Positions 6,111 to 13,949 are shown, numbered from the stretch's first letter. The stretch is DNA of 30,256 nt from UBA1435 sp041663285 (GCA_041663285.1 JBAZSP010000014.1:1-30256), one strand, 5' to 3'. Notes: a model not told the origin generated them from the letters alone. Numbers and translations are program-made.

Positions 6111-6152
6111 ATTCTTATGTAATTACTTCAACACTTTTTAAAATATAAACCC

Positions 6153-6158
6153 TATAAT
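6153..6158 (+). promoter_or_regulatory. -10 TATAAT before the 6165 gene
   Basis: Perfect TATAAT ending 6 nt before ATG 6165, the same arrangement as at ligA; predicts a leaderless mRNA. Confidence 0.6.
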
Positions 6159-6164
6159 AGTCTC

Positions 6165-6578
6165 ATGGTCTTCAAAAATCAAGCTGAATCAGCTTCGCTT
6201 TTATCCGCCCGTATCCAAGCCGAAATTCCTTCAGAATATTTGCTCTGCTATATCAACCCCGAAGCTCAAGGCTATGCTGACTTAATAGCCAAACAGCTTG
6301 AAACTCAAGCTTTTGATTTGTCCAAATCCATCGGCCACCTGCCACAAGCTAATGCTATCCTGATTATCGACACCGGCGACACCCGGGCCGCCGAATACAG
6401 TGAATATTCCGACCTTATTCGCCGCACCTTCCCCGAAACCAAAATTATTATCGCCGTTCCGGTAGTTCCTCAATCCGAAGAAGCGACCTTCAAAACCAAC
6501 TGCGATTCCTTGCTTACCCTTCACGTCGAGCCGCTGTTCTTTTCAATGTCCCAATTCTACCCGCAAACTCAATCTTAG
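6165..6578 (+). CDS. Degenerate phosphoribosyltransferase-like protein, 137 aa
   Basis: The C-terminal half follows the predicted phosphoribosyltransferases of the COG1926 type: a hydrophobic strand plus acidic turn (ANAILIIDTGDT, where the family has a VDDGxATG PRPP loop), a helix, a strand TKIIIAVPVVPQSEEA, then DSLLTLHVEPLFFSMSQFY. The N-terminal half is short, and the PRPP loop lacks the usual second Asp and the TG turn, so catalysis is doubtful. It may be a binding or inactive derivative. Monocistronic; a ~370-bp gap follows. Confidence 0.5.
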   Translation: MVFKNQAESASLLSARIQAEIPSEYLLCYINPEAQGYADLIAKQLETQAFDLSKSIGHLPQANAILIIDTGDTRAAEYSEYSDLIRRTFPETKIIIAVPVVPQSEEATFKTNCDSLLTLHVEPLFFSMSQFYPQTQS

Positions 6579-6944
6579 CAGTCTAAAAGCATCTCTGCCA
6601 ACAGACAGGCCAATTTTGTTTTACCCTATCTTTCGATATTAATAATATACATACCACCTCACACCGACTCATTGAGAGTACTAATGTATCTCTATATCCC
6701 ATCGCCCCTCTATACGTCATTGCGCCTGCCCGCCTCTGGAGGGATCCGCCTCTGGCGGAGCGGCAATCTCAGCCTCTTGCGTCATTGCGTCAACACCGAC
6801 CGAAGTGTGCCAAGGAACCCGGCTTTACAACGAAAGAAGCAGCCTCAATCCACCCCATGCCACCGGCAACTTTTACATATTTTTAGTTTATTAAATTGTT
6901 AAATTCCTAAATTGTCTTCCTTCCCCGGCTTGTTACAATACCCT
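6579..6944 (+). other. Intergenic region with REP-like repeat
   Basis: No credible gene; a 76-codon frame here crosses the repeats and looks spurious. About 6716-6810 holds GTCATTGCG...CGGCAATCTC...GTCATTGCG, the pattern of dispersed intergenic repeats known in several bacterial phyla, with TCCGCC-TCT-GGCGGA (6745-6759) as a perfect hairpin. The last ~60 bp are AT-rich and lead into the pth promoter. Confidence 0.6.
6934..6939 (+). promoter_or_regulatory. pth -10 box TACAAT
   Basis: TACAAT ends 5 nt before ATG 6945 and supports that start over the in-frame TTG at 6912. Confidence 0.5.
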
Positions 6945-7472
6945 ATGAGCTTGTTTATCGGTCTTGGCAATCCGGGTTCAAAATATCAGTCTACCCGTCA
7001 CAATTTAGGCCAAAATGTCATCCTGAACCTGTTTCAGCTCCTTGGCCTTACTCCAAAGTCTCATCCCAAGCTTTTGGCCCACATCGCCCAGTCTGGGCAT
7101 TTTTACGCCTACACTACCACCTATATGAACGAATCCGGCATCAGTGCCCAAAAAATCGTTAATTTCTACAAAATTCCGTCTGCCGGTCTATACCTGATTC
7201 ACGACGATCTTGACTTACCGGTAGGGGAGTGGCGGCTCCAGTTTGGCCGTGGCCCGGCTGGCCACAAAGGGGTTGAGTCGGTCGTGTCCCATCTTGGTAG
7301 CCAGGATTTCTGGCGGTTTCGGCTAGGTATCGGCCATCCCCGCGATTCTTCCAATCCCGGTCTTCCAGTCGAAGACTATGTTCTGATGCCCTTTACTCCT
7401 CCCGAGCAAGTGCTTATTGAGGCCGTTATTGCTAAAATAATCACCGAGATCAAAAATCTCCATCAATCCTAG
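6945..7472 (+). CDS. pth: Peptidyl-tRNA hydrolase
   Basis: Cleaves the ester bond of peptidyl-tRNAs released by stalled ribosomes, recycling tRNA. With the ATG at 6945 the protein is 175 aa and begins MSLFIGLGNPG, the canonical N-terminus; an upstream TTG would add 11 residues without homology. Active-site residues visible: Asn9 (GLGNPG), catalytic His19 (TRHNLG), Asn62 (YMNESG), Asp87 (HDDLDLP). The usual GHNG motif reads GHKG (Lys108), replacing the Asn that contacts tRNA in E. coli Pth (Asn114). Slightly shorter than typical. Monocistronic, with a likely leaderless promoter. Confidence 0.95.
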   Translation: MSLFIGLGNPGSKYQSTRHNLGQNVILNLFQLLGLTPKSHPKLLAHIAQSGHFYAYTTTYMNESGISAQKIVNFYKIPSAGLYLIHDDLDLPVGEWRLQFGRGPAGHKGVESVVSHLGSQDFWRFRLGIGHPRDSSNPGLPVEDYVLMPFTPPEQVLIEAVIAKIITEIKNLHQS

Positions 7473-7790
7473 ATTTTAGTTCTTACATCCAATTACTAAA
7501 CTCGATCTTTTATAATCATTCGTAATTGATGGACTGAACAATTTAGAAACTAAAAGTACGGTTTAATTAAAGTTTTATTTTTTAAATTTAGAAATTATAG
7601 TATTTTCAGGTCAAAACTTGAAATGGAATGCCAAATTTCGCCTAATACAATCCCTGCCCTCCTCTTTAGGATCCACTAAGGTAGGCCTGGCAATTATTTT
7701 TTCTATCTTAAGTTACTTAGTTTTATAAATTTAAAAATTAGATATTTTAAATTGATTAAAAATTTTAAATTAGAAATTCTCTGTCTATTA
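7473..7790 (+). other. AT-rich intergenic region before tRNA-Ala
   Basis: No gene seen. It is made largely of AT-rich words such as AAATTTAGAAATTA and TTAGAAACTAAAA; the latter recurs at about 26550. The tRNA promoter must lie in its last part, where TTGATT and AATTCT are candidate but weak boxes. Confidence 0.5.
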
Positions 7791-7866
7791 GGGCCCATAG
7801 TTCAGTTGGTTAAAACACGTCAGTCGCACTGATGAGTCGGGGGTTCGACTCCCCCTGGGTCCACCA
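7791..7866 (+). tRNA. tRNA-Ala(CGC), CCA encoded
   Basis: A full cloverleaf can be drawn: acceptor GGGCCCA/TGGGTCC, D stem GTTC/AAAC with a 13-22 mismatch, anticodon stem CGTCA/TGATG with loop GTCGCAC, 5-nt variable loop, T stem GGGGG/CCCCC with loop TTCGACT, A73 and CCA. The anticodon CGC is at 7825-7827 and reads GCG. The G3-U70 pair, the main identity element for alanyl-tRNA synthetase, is present. Positions 32 and 38 are G and C and could pair. The 3' end lies 2 bp from the stop of the convergent SNase gene. Confidence 0.96.
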
Positions 7867-7868
7867 GC

Positions 7869-8507
7869 TTAAATCCCGCTATCCATATTGTCCGGGCAGT
7901 GTTCCGACTTTACATATCCCGCCGCCGCCGCGTCTTTTTCAGTACAAAACCATTCTTCCCCCAAATCCTTTTCCACAATCGTTGTTTGGAATTCAATGCA
8001 CCCGGGAAAATGATACATTTTTCTGCCGGTAGTCTTATCAATATTCCCTTTTATCAGGCATTCCGGCTTTTCCCGGTTAACTTCGGGTCGGCACTTGTCG
8101 CTAAAAATCCCGATTTTTTTCTCCCTGGCAAAATCCGATGCCGCCCTCAACAGTTTCTCCTCCGAATTTAAGTTACCATCCCATCGGGCCGCGCCCGCCC
8201 TAAGCATCTTCTCGTTTATAAAAGTATTCCCCACATAGGCCAGCCCCAGCACTCTTCCATACCTATCTCCCCGCACTTCTCCCAGCCTCACCATCCGTCC
8301 CAGCACCAACTCTTCCAGCATTGTCTTTGCCTCCGGTCCACCACACCATTCCATTTCCGGCGCATCGATTCCCAGTAGCCTCACCCGCTGTCCATTTCCC
8401 AGGGTAAACGTATCACCGTCAATCACCTCCTTCACCCGATTCCATCTAAAATTTACTCCGGCCGCAATGGCCAAAGCCAATCCGGCCAACACCACCCACT
8501 TTTTCAT
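7869..8507 (-). CDS. Membrane-anchored or secreted thermonuclease-like protein (SNase family)
   Basis: 212 aa. An N-terminal hydrophobic segment (residues 4-18) is a signal peptide or anchor. The SNase fold follows, with residues matching the staphylococcal nuclease active site: Asp32 (VIDGDTF), Arg43, Asp48 and Glu51 (RLLGIDAPE), Arg85 (DRYGRVLG). The C-terminal third (CLIKGNI, YHFPGC, EEWFCTEKDAAAAGY, HC) is a Cys/His-containing tail often seen on such nucleases in CPR genomes. It probably degrades extracellular DNA or RNA for nucleotide scavenging. TAGAAT (8514-8519) lies 6 nt before the ATG. Confidence 0.92.
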   Translation of the reverse strand: MKKWVVLAGLALAIAAGVNFRWNRVKEVIDGDTFTLGNGQRVRLLGIDAPEMEWCGGPEAKTMLEELVLGRMVRLGEVRGDRYGRVLGLAYVGNTFINEKMLRAGAARWDGNLNSEEKLLRAASDFAREKKIGIFSDKCRPEVNREKPECLIKGNIDKTTGRKMYHFPGCIEFQTTIVEKDLGEEWFCTEKDAAAAGYVKSEHCPDNMDSGI

Positions 8508-8513
8508 TTCTTC

Positions 8514-8519
8514 ATTCTA
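8514..8519 (-). promoter_or_regulatory. -10 TAGAAT before the SNase gene
   Basis: Minus-strand TAGAAT ends 6 nt before ATG 8507, the same leaderless-type spacing as ligA. Confidence 0.5.
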
Positions 8520-8584
8520 CCAGCAAAAACCGATCCCTAGCTTCGAATTGAGTTAAAATATATCTGCTCTCTCTAACACCTACC

Positions 8585-9256
8585 ATGCGTAAAGAACATC
8601 CAAAACTAGTCGATCCCGTTAGCCCCGAAGCCGCTTTGGCTCAAGCTGGCTTTCTTAGCCTATTATCCTCGGTGGCAATACCGGCAGCCCAAATACCAGT
8701 ATCGTTGGCTCTCTATCACCATTTGGACAATCTAACTCCGGATCAAAGTGTCACTTTTGCCCTTGCTATCTTGGCCACCACCACCGCCGTCGGCATCTGT
8801 TTCGAAGCCAAAACTCTCAAAGAAACCGGCCAAAGTCCCAACCCGATTACCCAGGCGACCTTCTTAAAAATCCATAACCCGCTAGTGGCCACCCTGGCTG
8901 GTACTATTTACGGGCTAGGCTCTTCAGTTATATTCAATCCAGCTGATTACGCCGCCCTGCTAAGCGGTGATGCTAGATTTTTAAGTTGTAACGTAGCAGC
9001 CAAGTGTGGCTGCGGCCTCACCTATGCAACCGGGGCTATCATCCTCATTCGATCTCATGCTACCGAAAAACTTACCAATCCAGTTCAGAAAATCGCCAAT
9101 AAAACCAAAGAATTATCAGAACGTTACGGTGTTACCCAAGCACTAAACGTCCTTAAATCTAATCTCAATTTCGGCCATCTTTCTCAAGCACTAGCCACAG
9201 ACGCCAAGCTTATGGAGCAATTACTGGCCGCCCACCACGCTTCGTCTACTTTTTAA
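8585..9256 (+). CDS. Hypothetical multi-pass membrane protein, 223 aa
   Basis: No family recognised. About four hydrophobic segments: residues ~18-45 (FLSLLSSVAIPAAQIPVSLAL), ~58-75 (FALAILATTTAVGI), ~100-118 (PLVATLAGTIYGLGSSVIF) and ~143-158 (GLTYATGAIILI). The last ~60 residues are soluble and helical. Three Cys cluster at CNVAAKCGC before the fourth segment. TAAAAT at 8554-8559 is a possible -10, giving a leader of about 20 nt. Divergent from the SNase gene. Confidence 0.7.
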   Translation: MRKEHPKLVDPVSPEAALAQAGFLSLLSSVAIPAAQIPVSLALYHHLDNLTPDQSVTFALAILATTTAVGICFEAKTLKETGQSPNPITQATFLKIHNPLVATLAGTIYGLGSSVIFNPADYAALLSGDARFLSCNVAAKCGCGLTYATGAIILIRSHATEKLTNPVQKIANKTKELSERYGVTQALNVLKSNLNFGHLSQALATDAKLMEQLLAAHHASSTF

Positions 9257-9282
9257 CCATTACATTTTTGTCCTTTTAGAGT

Positions 9283-9288
9283 TAATAT
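9283..9288 (+). promoter_or_regulatory. -10 TAATAT before the PHP-type gene
   Basis: TAATAT ends 5 nt before ATG 9294; predicts a leaderless transcript. Confidence 0.4.
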
Positions 9289-9293
9289 AGGCC

Positions 9294-10802
9294 ATGAAAC
9301 AAACCATTTTTCTCCTGACTTTCTGCTTTTTTCTGACAATCTGTTCTCCCGCAATCTTTGCCCAAGCCTCCCGGCCGGCCTTTTCCGGCCATAATTTTTA
9401 TTATGGTGATCTTCATGGTCACAGCGGTTATTCCCAAGATGGGGTAGGGGAGCCCGATGCCGCCTACGACACCGCCAGAAGCAAATATAACGATTTTTAT
9501 TCCCTCACCGAGCACGACGAAGCTTTTATCAGCAACCCCTATCTTTGCCTAAGCGGGGTCGACAATTCCAAGGCCGGCACCACCGGTTTTAGTTGCGCCA
9601 AATCAATAAATCTCGGTACCGCTCAAAAATGGCAAAATCTAAAAACCATTGCCCTGAACAAAAATCAGCCCGGTCAGTTCGTCGCCTTCTACGGCTTCGA
9701 GTGGACCCATTCCGGTGGTCACCTCAATGTTTTTGAAGCTCCCACCTTTGTTAATCCTCCCTATACTCTCGATAATTTCTATTCGTCTATCAGCCAGCAT
9801 TCCGATAAATCCAACCTCTTTGTTTCCTTTAATCATCCGGCCTCCACTGGAAATATGGATTTCCGCCTTCCGGTTGGAAGCACTGATCAAAAAACAATTT
9901 TTACCTACCGTTCTACCATCGCCCCATACGCCTATATGATCGAAACCAATAATTTTGCCGCTTACTACCCCAAGGCTTTAAAAAAAGGCTATAAGCTGGG
10001 AGCCACCGGTTATGGTGATGGTCATAATGCTGCCCAGGCCGGTACCCGCCGTTATGGCATCCTGGCCACCGACCTTTCCAAAGAATCTCTCATTTCCGCC
10101 ATCAAAAACCGCCAAACTTTCGGGGTTCTCGACGGTCGGGCCGGCTCCTCTAATTTTCCTCTGGCTATCGCATTAAAAGTCAACGGTCAACTAATGGGTG
10201 GTGCTACCCAATTTAACGGCTCCATTTCCTATCAAATTTATGTCCGCGACGACCTAAAAAAAGTTGAGTCGGTTGAACTTCGCTATGGTGGCTATGACTA
10301 CTCTTCCGACAATTATCAGGCAGCTGTTTTTCAGAATTTGGGCAACGAAAAAACTATTGACGGCACTTTCTCCGCCTTTGCTTTCTCCGCTCCCAAACGG
10401 GCAAAATTTGTCTATGCTGTCGCCAAGCAGCGTGACTCAAAAAATAATCTAATCGAAGTTGCCTGGTCATCTCCCGTTTGGATCAACTATCAGGCTAACT
10501 ACACCCCCCAAGTCGACACCTCCACACCAACCCCTATCCCGCCCACCACCACCCCTTCTATGGTGTCTCCAAGCCCCACCCTGATACCGGCAACTCTAAC
10601 CCCCACCCAAACGCCATCATCTCCCACTCCCACCAAGGCTATCCCCACTCCCACCGTCGCCAAAACCTGCTTTGATGGTTGCTATGGAAGTCAGACCAAT
10701 TGCAGCATCAACTGTGGGATTCCTTGCACCAAGTTTTACGGTTCCCAGGTTCTTTCCCAATGCGGTTGGGCCAGTACGGTTGCCTACCGCTGTTGCCGCT
10801 AA
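9294..10802 (+). CDS. Secreted PHP/DUF3604-type metal-dependent phosphoesterase-like protein
   Basis: 502 aa. Signal peptide at residues 1-24 (hydrophobic run ending IFAQA). The catalytic-type region starts with YGDLHGHSGYSQDG, the HxH metal motif of PHP domains, followed by SLTEHDE, GFEWTH, FNHPAS, METNN-like and GYGDGHN segments that supply further His/Asp ligands. This pattern fits DUF3604-like PHP proteins. A Thr/Pro linker (~411-463) separates a small C-terminal domain with 8 Cys (CFDGCYGSQTNC...YRCC), probably disulfide-bonded outside the cell. The substrate is unknown. Its stop is 8 bp from that of the convergent 548-aa gene. Confidence 0.85.
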   Translation: MKQTIFLLTFCFFLTICSPAIFAQASRPAFSGHNFYYGDLHGHSGYSQDGVGEPDAAYDTARSKYNDFYSLTEHDEAFISNPYLCLSGVDNSKAGTTGFSCAKSINLGTAQKWQNLKTIALNKNQPGQFVAFYGFEWTHSGGHLNVFEAPTFVNPPYTLDNFYSSISQHSDKSNLFVSFNHPASTGNMDFRLPVGSTDQKTIFTYRSTIAPYAYMIETNNFAAYYPKALKKGYKLGATGYGDGHNAAQAGTRRYGILATDLSKESLISAIKNRQTFGVLDGRAGSSNFPLAIALKVNGQLMGGATQFNGSISYQIYVRDDLKKVESVELRYGGYDYSSDNYQAAVFQNLGNEKTIDGTFSAFAFSAPKRAKFVYAVAKQRDSKNNLIEVAWSSPVWINYQANYTPQVDTSTPTPIPPTTTPSMVSPSPTLIPATLTPTQTPSSPTPTKAIPTPTVAKTCFDGCYGSQTNCSINCGIPCTKFYGSQVLSQCGWASTVAYRCCR

Positions 10803-10810
10803 TAAAAAAA

Positions 10811-12457
10811 CTAAACGGCTTTCCACCACAATCTCCGCTCTTGCCTCGTATTCCAGGTCATATTATCATCCTCATCGTGCAAAGGTCTGGCATTGGCCTG
10901 TATCGCCTGTATCATCCAAAATTCCGCTCGCTTTCCCCATGCTCCTGCCACCTCAAAATCCCCATTTTCAGGATTATGATCCACCGGCCATTCGCCTCTG
11001 CCCAATCTCTCCTGCGACCATCTGTCCAATGCCAAGTCTACTAATGCTCCATTACCCCATTTGACAGCCCTGCTTATCTCGTCTACCAAATCGGCCAGCT
11101 TCCTCTCTATCTTTGAAGCTAATGCTCCCACCTCCTTTTCTCGTCTTACTTCCAGCTCCTGACGCAGCCGTTTAAGCTCGTTACCTGCAAGCTCAACCAG
11201 ATTAGTTTCCAATACTCTCCCTGCCAATACTTCGGCCCACTCTAAAATTCGAATACTGTTTGACTTAGTACCTTTCAAAGTACCATAAGCTTCAGCCAAA
11301 GCCAGCATCGCTTGCCCGGGGTCAGTCCTCGTCAAAATTATCCTTTGTTGATCAAGCCATCCATCCACCTCTTTTATTACACTTACTCTGTCTACCCGGC
11401 TGCCCATCGCCGTCACCACCGCCACCAAGGCACAAAGCCCCTGACCGTCCAAGCCCTTATTTTTTGCCATAGCCATAAGTTCTTCCCGGTCAGGATTCTC
11501 CAAATTCCACGGTCCAAATGTTGTGGCTAAATACCTTTCTGCTTCTTCACCGTAAAAATCAGCCACTTCTTTCGCCCGTCTAGTAGCTGCCACCATAGCC
11601 TCATCTCTTTTGGCGGCTGCCAATACCTCCTGCCTTTTCCTTTCAAATAATCTAACCCCCTGGTCGGAAATCCTTTTCTCCCGGTCCAAGCCAAAAAAAT
11701 CTCGATCTTCTATCACTTCCACTCCACCATCCCCGTCAGCAACGCTTATCGCCCCATCAAGCCCAGCCTCTACTTTCAATCTTGATGCTTCAAGAACACC
11801 CAAGTCCATTCCATCAATTTCCAGGCCTCGATATACACTTTCACAAAATACTACCCCAAGTCTCCCGCTAAGAGCTCTCACCATTTCCAAAGCACTAATA
11901 TTTTTATTCGTTTCCCCTCTCCCCAAAACATCAATACTTTCCACTGCTATTCCAATATCCAGAACCACCGCCGGAACACATTCAGCCTCAATTATCCCTC
12001 CCGGTGTCGCCAAAAGTCCTTGAACTAAAAGATAAGTACCCAAAGCCACCTCTCTCTGTCCTTCCGCTGGGCTCTTATTTGTCCAAATCAAGCCGGCCTT
12101 CGCTCCTACCTGACGAGGGTACAATCTTTCTAGGGCTGTTCTTAATCTCCAGTCAGTTTCTGGATCATCGCCTTTTCTCTTAAACCATTTCCAATAATCT
12201 TCTCTCCGTTGATTCCAACTTCCCGCACTTTCGTTTCCCGTTACCTCTGCGCCTGAAGCATCTACCGCCACCAACGGCTCCACCCTCTCTATCCCCAGCA
12301 CCTTACCTTCAGCCAATGGCCTGACTACCAATCCAACCCTCTCTGTCATTATAATCGGCCTGTCGGCACCTCTCCCTCCTCCTCTGTCATCCGGAACATC
12401 ATAACAATCTCTTGGTCCCACCCAGCCGTCAAGTCGCAACAATTCTCTTCCTGCCAT
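10811..12457 (-). CDS. Large orphan protein, 548 aa
   Basis: No family recognised. Soluble, acidic, no signal peptide. The N-terminus MAGRELLRLDGW...RDCYDVPDD begins like the small MAG-type genes elsewhere on this strand. A probably globular part to residue ~230 contains strands such as VPAVVLDIGIAVESIDVLG and LGVVFCES. A long charged helical stretch (~235-300, LFERKRQEVLAAAKRDEAMVAATRRAKEVADFYGEEAERY) and another at ~425-465 look like coiled coils. Trp-rich ends (GWV, WKWFKRK, RRLWWKAV). The start codon sits inside a perfect 16-bp palindrome. It fills the space between two unrelated plus-strand genes. Confidence 0.75.
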   Translation of the reverse strand: MAGRELLRLDGWVGPRDCYDVPDDRGGGRGADRPIIMTERVGLVVRPLAEGKVLGIERVEPLVAVDASGAEVTGNESAGSWNQRREDYWKWFKRKGDDPETDWRLRTALERLYPRQVGAKAGLIWTNKSPAEGQREVALGTYLLVQGLLATPGGIIEAECVPAVVLDIGIAVESIDVLGRGETNKNISALEMVRALSGRLGVVFCESVYRGLEIDGMDLGVLEASRLKVEAGLDGAISVADGDGGVEVIEDRDFFGLDREKRISDQGVRLFERKRQEVLAAAKRDEAMVAATRRAKEVADFYGEEAERYLATTFGPWNLENPDREELMAMAKNKGLDGQGLCALVAVVTAMGSRVDRVSVIKEVDGWLDQQRIILTRTDPGQAMLALAEAYGTLKGTKSNSIRILEWAEVLAGRVLETNLVELAGNELKRLRQELEVRREKEVGALASKIERKLADLVDEISRAVKWGNGALVDLALDRWSQERLGRGEWPVDHNPENGDFEVAGAWGKRAEFWMIQAIQANARPLHDEDDNMTWNTRQERRLWWKAV

Positions 12458-12465
12458 ATGGCAGG
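12450..12465. promoter_or_regulatory. Perfect palindrome over the start codon of the 548-aa gene
   Basis: CCTGCCATATGGCAGG reads the same on both strands and includes ATG 12457-12455 (minus). It is adjacent to the -10 TATAAT (12466-12471), so a bound dimeric repressor or an mRNA 5' hairpin could control expression. Confidence 0.5.
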
Positions 12466-12471
12466 ATTATA
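12466..12471 (-). promoter_or_regulatory. -10 TATAAT before the 548-aa gene
   Basis: Minus-strand TATAAT ends 8 nt before ATG 12457; short or no 5' leader expected. Confidence 0.5.
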
Positions 12472-12549
12472 TTCCCTTCTTACTCTTCTGCAACACAAAG
12501 ATATACAAAATATATTCCCAACTACTATTTTCTCTTCCAATAAATAAAC

Positions 12550-12555
12550 TAAAAT
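12550..12555 (+). promoter_or_regulatory. -10 TAAAAT before the 12561 gene
   Basis: TAAAAT ends 5 nt before ATG 12561. Confidence 0.45.
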
Positions 12556-12560
12556 ACATC

Positions 12561-12857
12561 ATGGCCAAAACTAAGCCGGTAAGTCTCAAAGACATCCTAC
12601 CAGAATATCAAAACTCCCTTTTTAATCGCCAAAAATATATAAAAAACGAATTTCAGGCCTTCGGTCTAGAACTGGCCAAAGAGCTTCATGATTGGGACAA
12701 CCGATCTCTTTATATCCGTCTGGCCAAGCAAATACCCCGTCACCTTTTAGAATCTGCCCGCTACTTTGTCAAAGATCAAACCACCGGCACCATCAAAAAT
12801 CGGGCCAGGCTTTTTATGTGGAAATTAAAAGAATTAAAAGCCAAGGACAAGGTTTAA
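12561..12857 (+). CDS. Small conserved-looking protein, 98 aa
   Basis: Function unknown. A soluble, helical, Lys-rich protein (MAKTKPVSLKDILPEYQNSL...) with a basic C-terminal helix. It resembles short uncharacterised proteins I associate with Microgenomates genomes; this is from memory, not from a search. No membrane segment and no Cys. Its own -10 lies 5 nt before the ATG. It ends 33 bp before the MacA-like gene but probably belongs to a separate transcript, since that gene has its own TATAAT. Confidence 0.75.
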   Translation: MAKTKPVSLKDILPEYQNSLFNRQKYIKNEFQAFGLELAKELHDWDNRSLYIRLAKQIPRHLLESARYFVKDQTTGTIKNRARLFMWKLKELKAKDKV

Positions 12858-12875
12858 TTCTAGCTATTTTTAAGC

Positions 12876-12881
12876 TATAAT
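12876..12881 (+). promoter_or_regulatory. -10 TATAAT before the MacA-like operon
   Basis: TATAAT ends 9 nt before ATG 12891; leader of only a few nt expected. Confidence 0.45.
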
Positions 12882-12890
12882 TATCTTCTT

Positions 12891-13949
12891 ATGATATCTT
12901 TCCGTCTCAAGTCTTCACTGATCTGGCCGTTACTGGCCTTCCTAGTGCTTACTTTTTCTTTTTCCGGCCGCATCATCTCCCAAACCGCCAAACCTGCCAC
13001 CAAATACAATCCCAAAAAAGACACCTTGATTTTTCCGGCCCGAAAAAATATTCAGGAAACTCTTGTCCTGGCCGGTTCAATCCGTGCCGAAACCCAATCC
13101 GAGCTCCGTTTTTCCACCTCCGGTCGTCTAGCTTGGGTCGGGGCCAAGCTGGGGGACTCCGTTAAAAAAGGCCAGGCCATCGCCTCGCTTGACCGGGAAG
13201 AGCTCAAAAAACAATACCAAAAATACATGAACGACTATCTTACTAACCGTTGGAATTTTGAAGACGTCCAGGATAGGTACAAAGACGAAAGAGACAAGTT
13301 GCTAGTTACAGACGAAATCAAACGCATTCTCGAAAGGTCTAATTTTTCTCTTACCAATGCAGCCTTAACGGTCGAAATTCAAAACATTGCCCTAAAATAT
13401 GCCACTATCTACACTCCGATCAGTGGTATTGTCACCGCCGTCGATCAGCCCAATGCCGGTATCAACGTCACCCCTGCCACCGCCACCTTTACCATCATCG
13501 ATCCCCAAAGCCTCTATTTTGAATCAGAAATCGATCAGGAAGACGTCAGTCGGGTAAGCCTTTCCCAAGCCGCCTCTGTCAACCTCGACAGTTTCCCCGA
13601 CACCACTCATTCCTCCCGCATAACCTATATCTCCTTTACCCCCGTCTCCGGCCAAACTTCCACCACCTATCACATCCGTTTTGAGCTACCGGTCGATAAC
13701 TCCAGCCTAAATTACCGCCTGGGCATGGCTGGCGACGCCACTATCAGTCTCAAGGAAGCTCAAAACACCCTTACGGTTCCGGTCGAAGCAGTCTACGAAG
13801 ATTCCCAAATCCAGTACGTTTTGGTCAAAAAAGCCGATAATCAGGTTGTCGAACAACCGGTCAAGACCGGCATCGAAAGCGACATCGATATCGAAATTCT
13901 CGAAGGGCTTTCCGAATCCGATCAGGTAGTCATCCGCAAATCTTCATAA
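12891..13949 (+). CDS. MacA/HlyD-type periplasmic adaptor (membrane fusion protein)
   Basis: 352 aa. N-terminal anchor (residues ~9-30). Then the usual adaptor order: N-terminal beta strand (ETLVLAGSIRAE), first biotinyl-lipoyl half (GRLAWVGAKLGDSVKKGQAIASLD), short helical hairpin (~105-150), second lipoyl half (ATIYTPISGIVTAV), beta-barrel (LYFESEIDQEDVSRVSLSQAASV) and membrane-proximal domain (TLTVPVEAVYED). It couples the downstream ABC transporter to export. With no outer-membrane partner nearby, it probably acts in a single-membrane envelope. The stop overlaps the next start (TAATG). Confidence 0.9.
   Translation: MISFRLKSSLIWPLLAFLVLTFSFSGRIISQTAKPATKYNPKKDTLIFPARKNIQETLVLAGSIRAETQSELRFSTSGRLAWVGAKLGDSVKKGQAIASLDREELKKQYQKYMNDYLTNRWNFEDVQDRYKDERDKLLVTDEIKRILERSNFSLTNAALTVEIQNIALKYATIYTPISGIVTAVDQPNAGINVTPATATFTIIDPQSLYFESEIDQEDVSRVSLSQAASVNLDSFPDTTHSSRITYISFTPVSGQTSTTYHIRFELPVDNSSLNYRLGMAGDATISLKEAQNTLTVPVEAVYEDSQIQYVLVKKADNQVVEQPVKTGIESDIDIEILEGLSESDQVVIRKSS

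Noticed and set aside
6672..6902. 76-codon plus-strand frame before pth
   Set aside because: It runs through intergenic repeat sequence and has no -10 or Shine-Dalgarno site.
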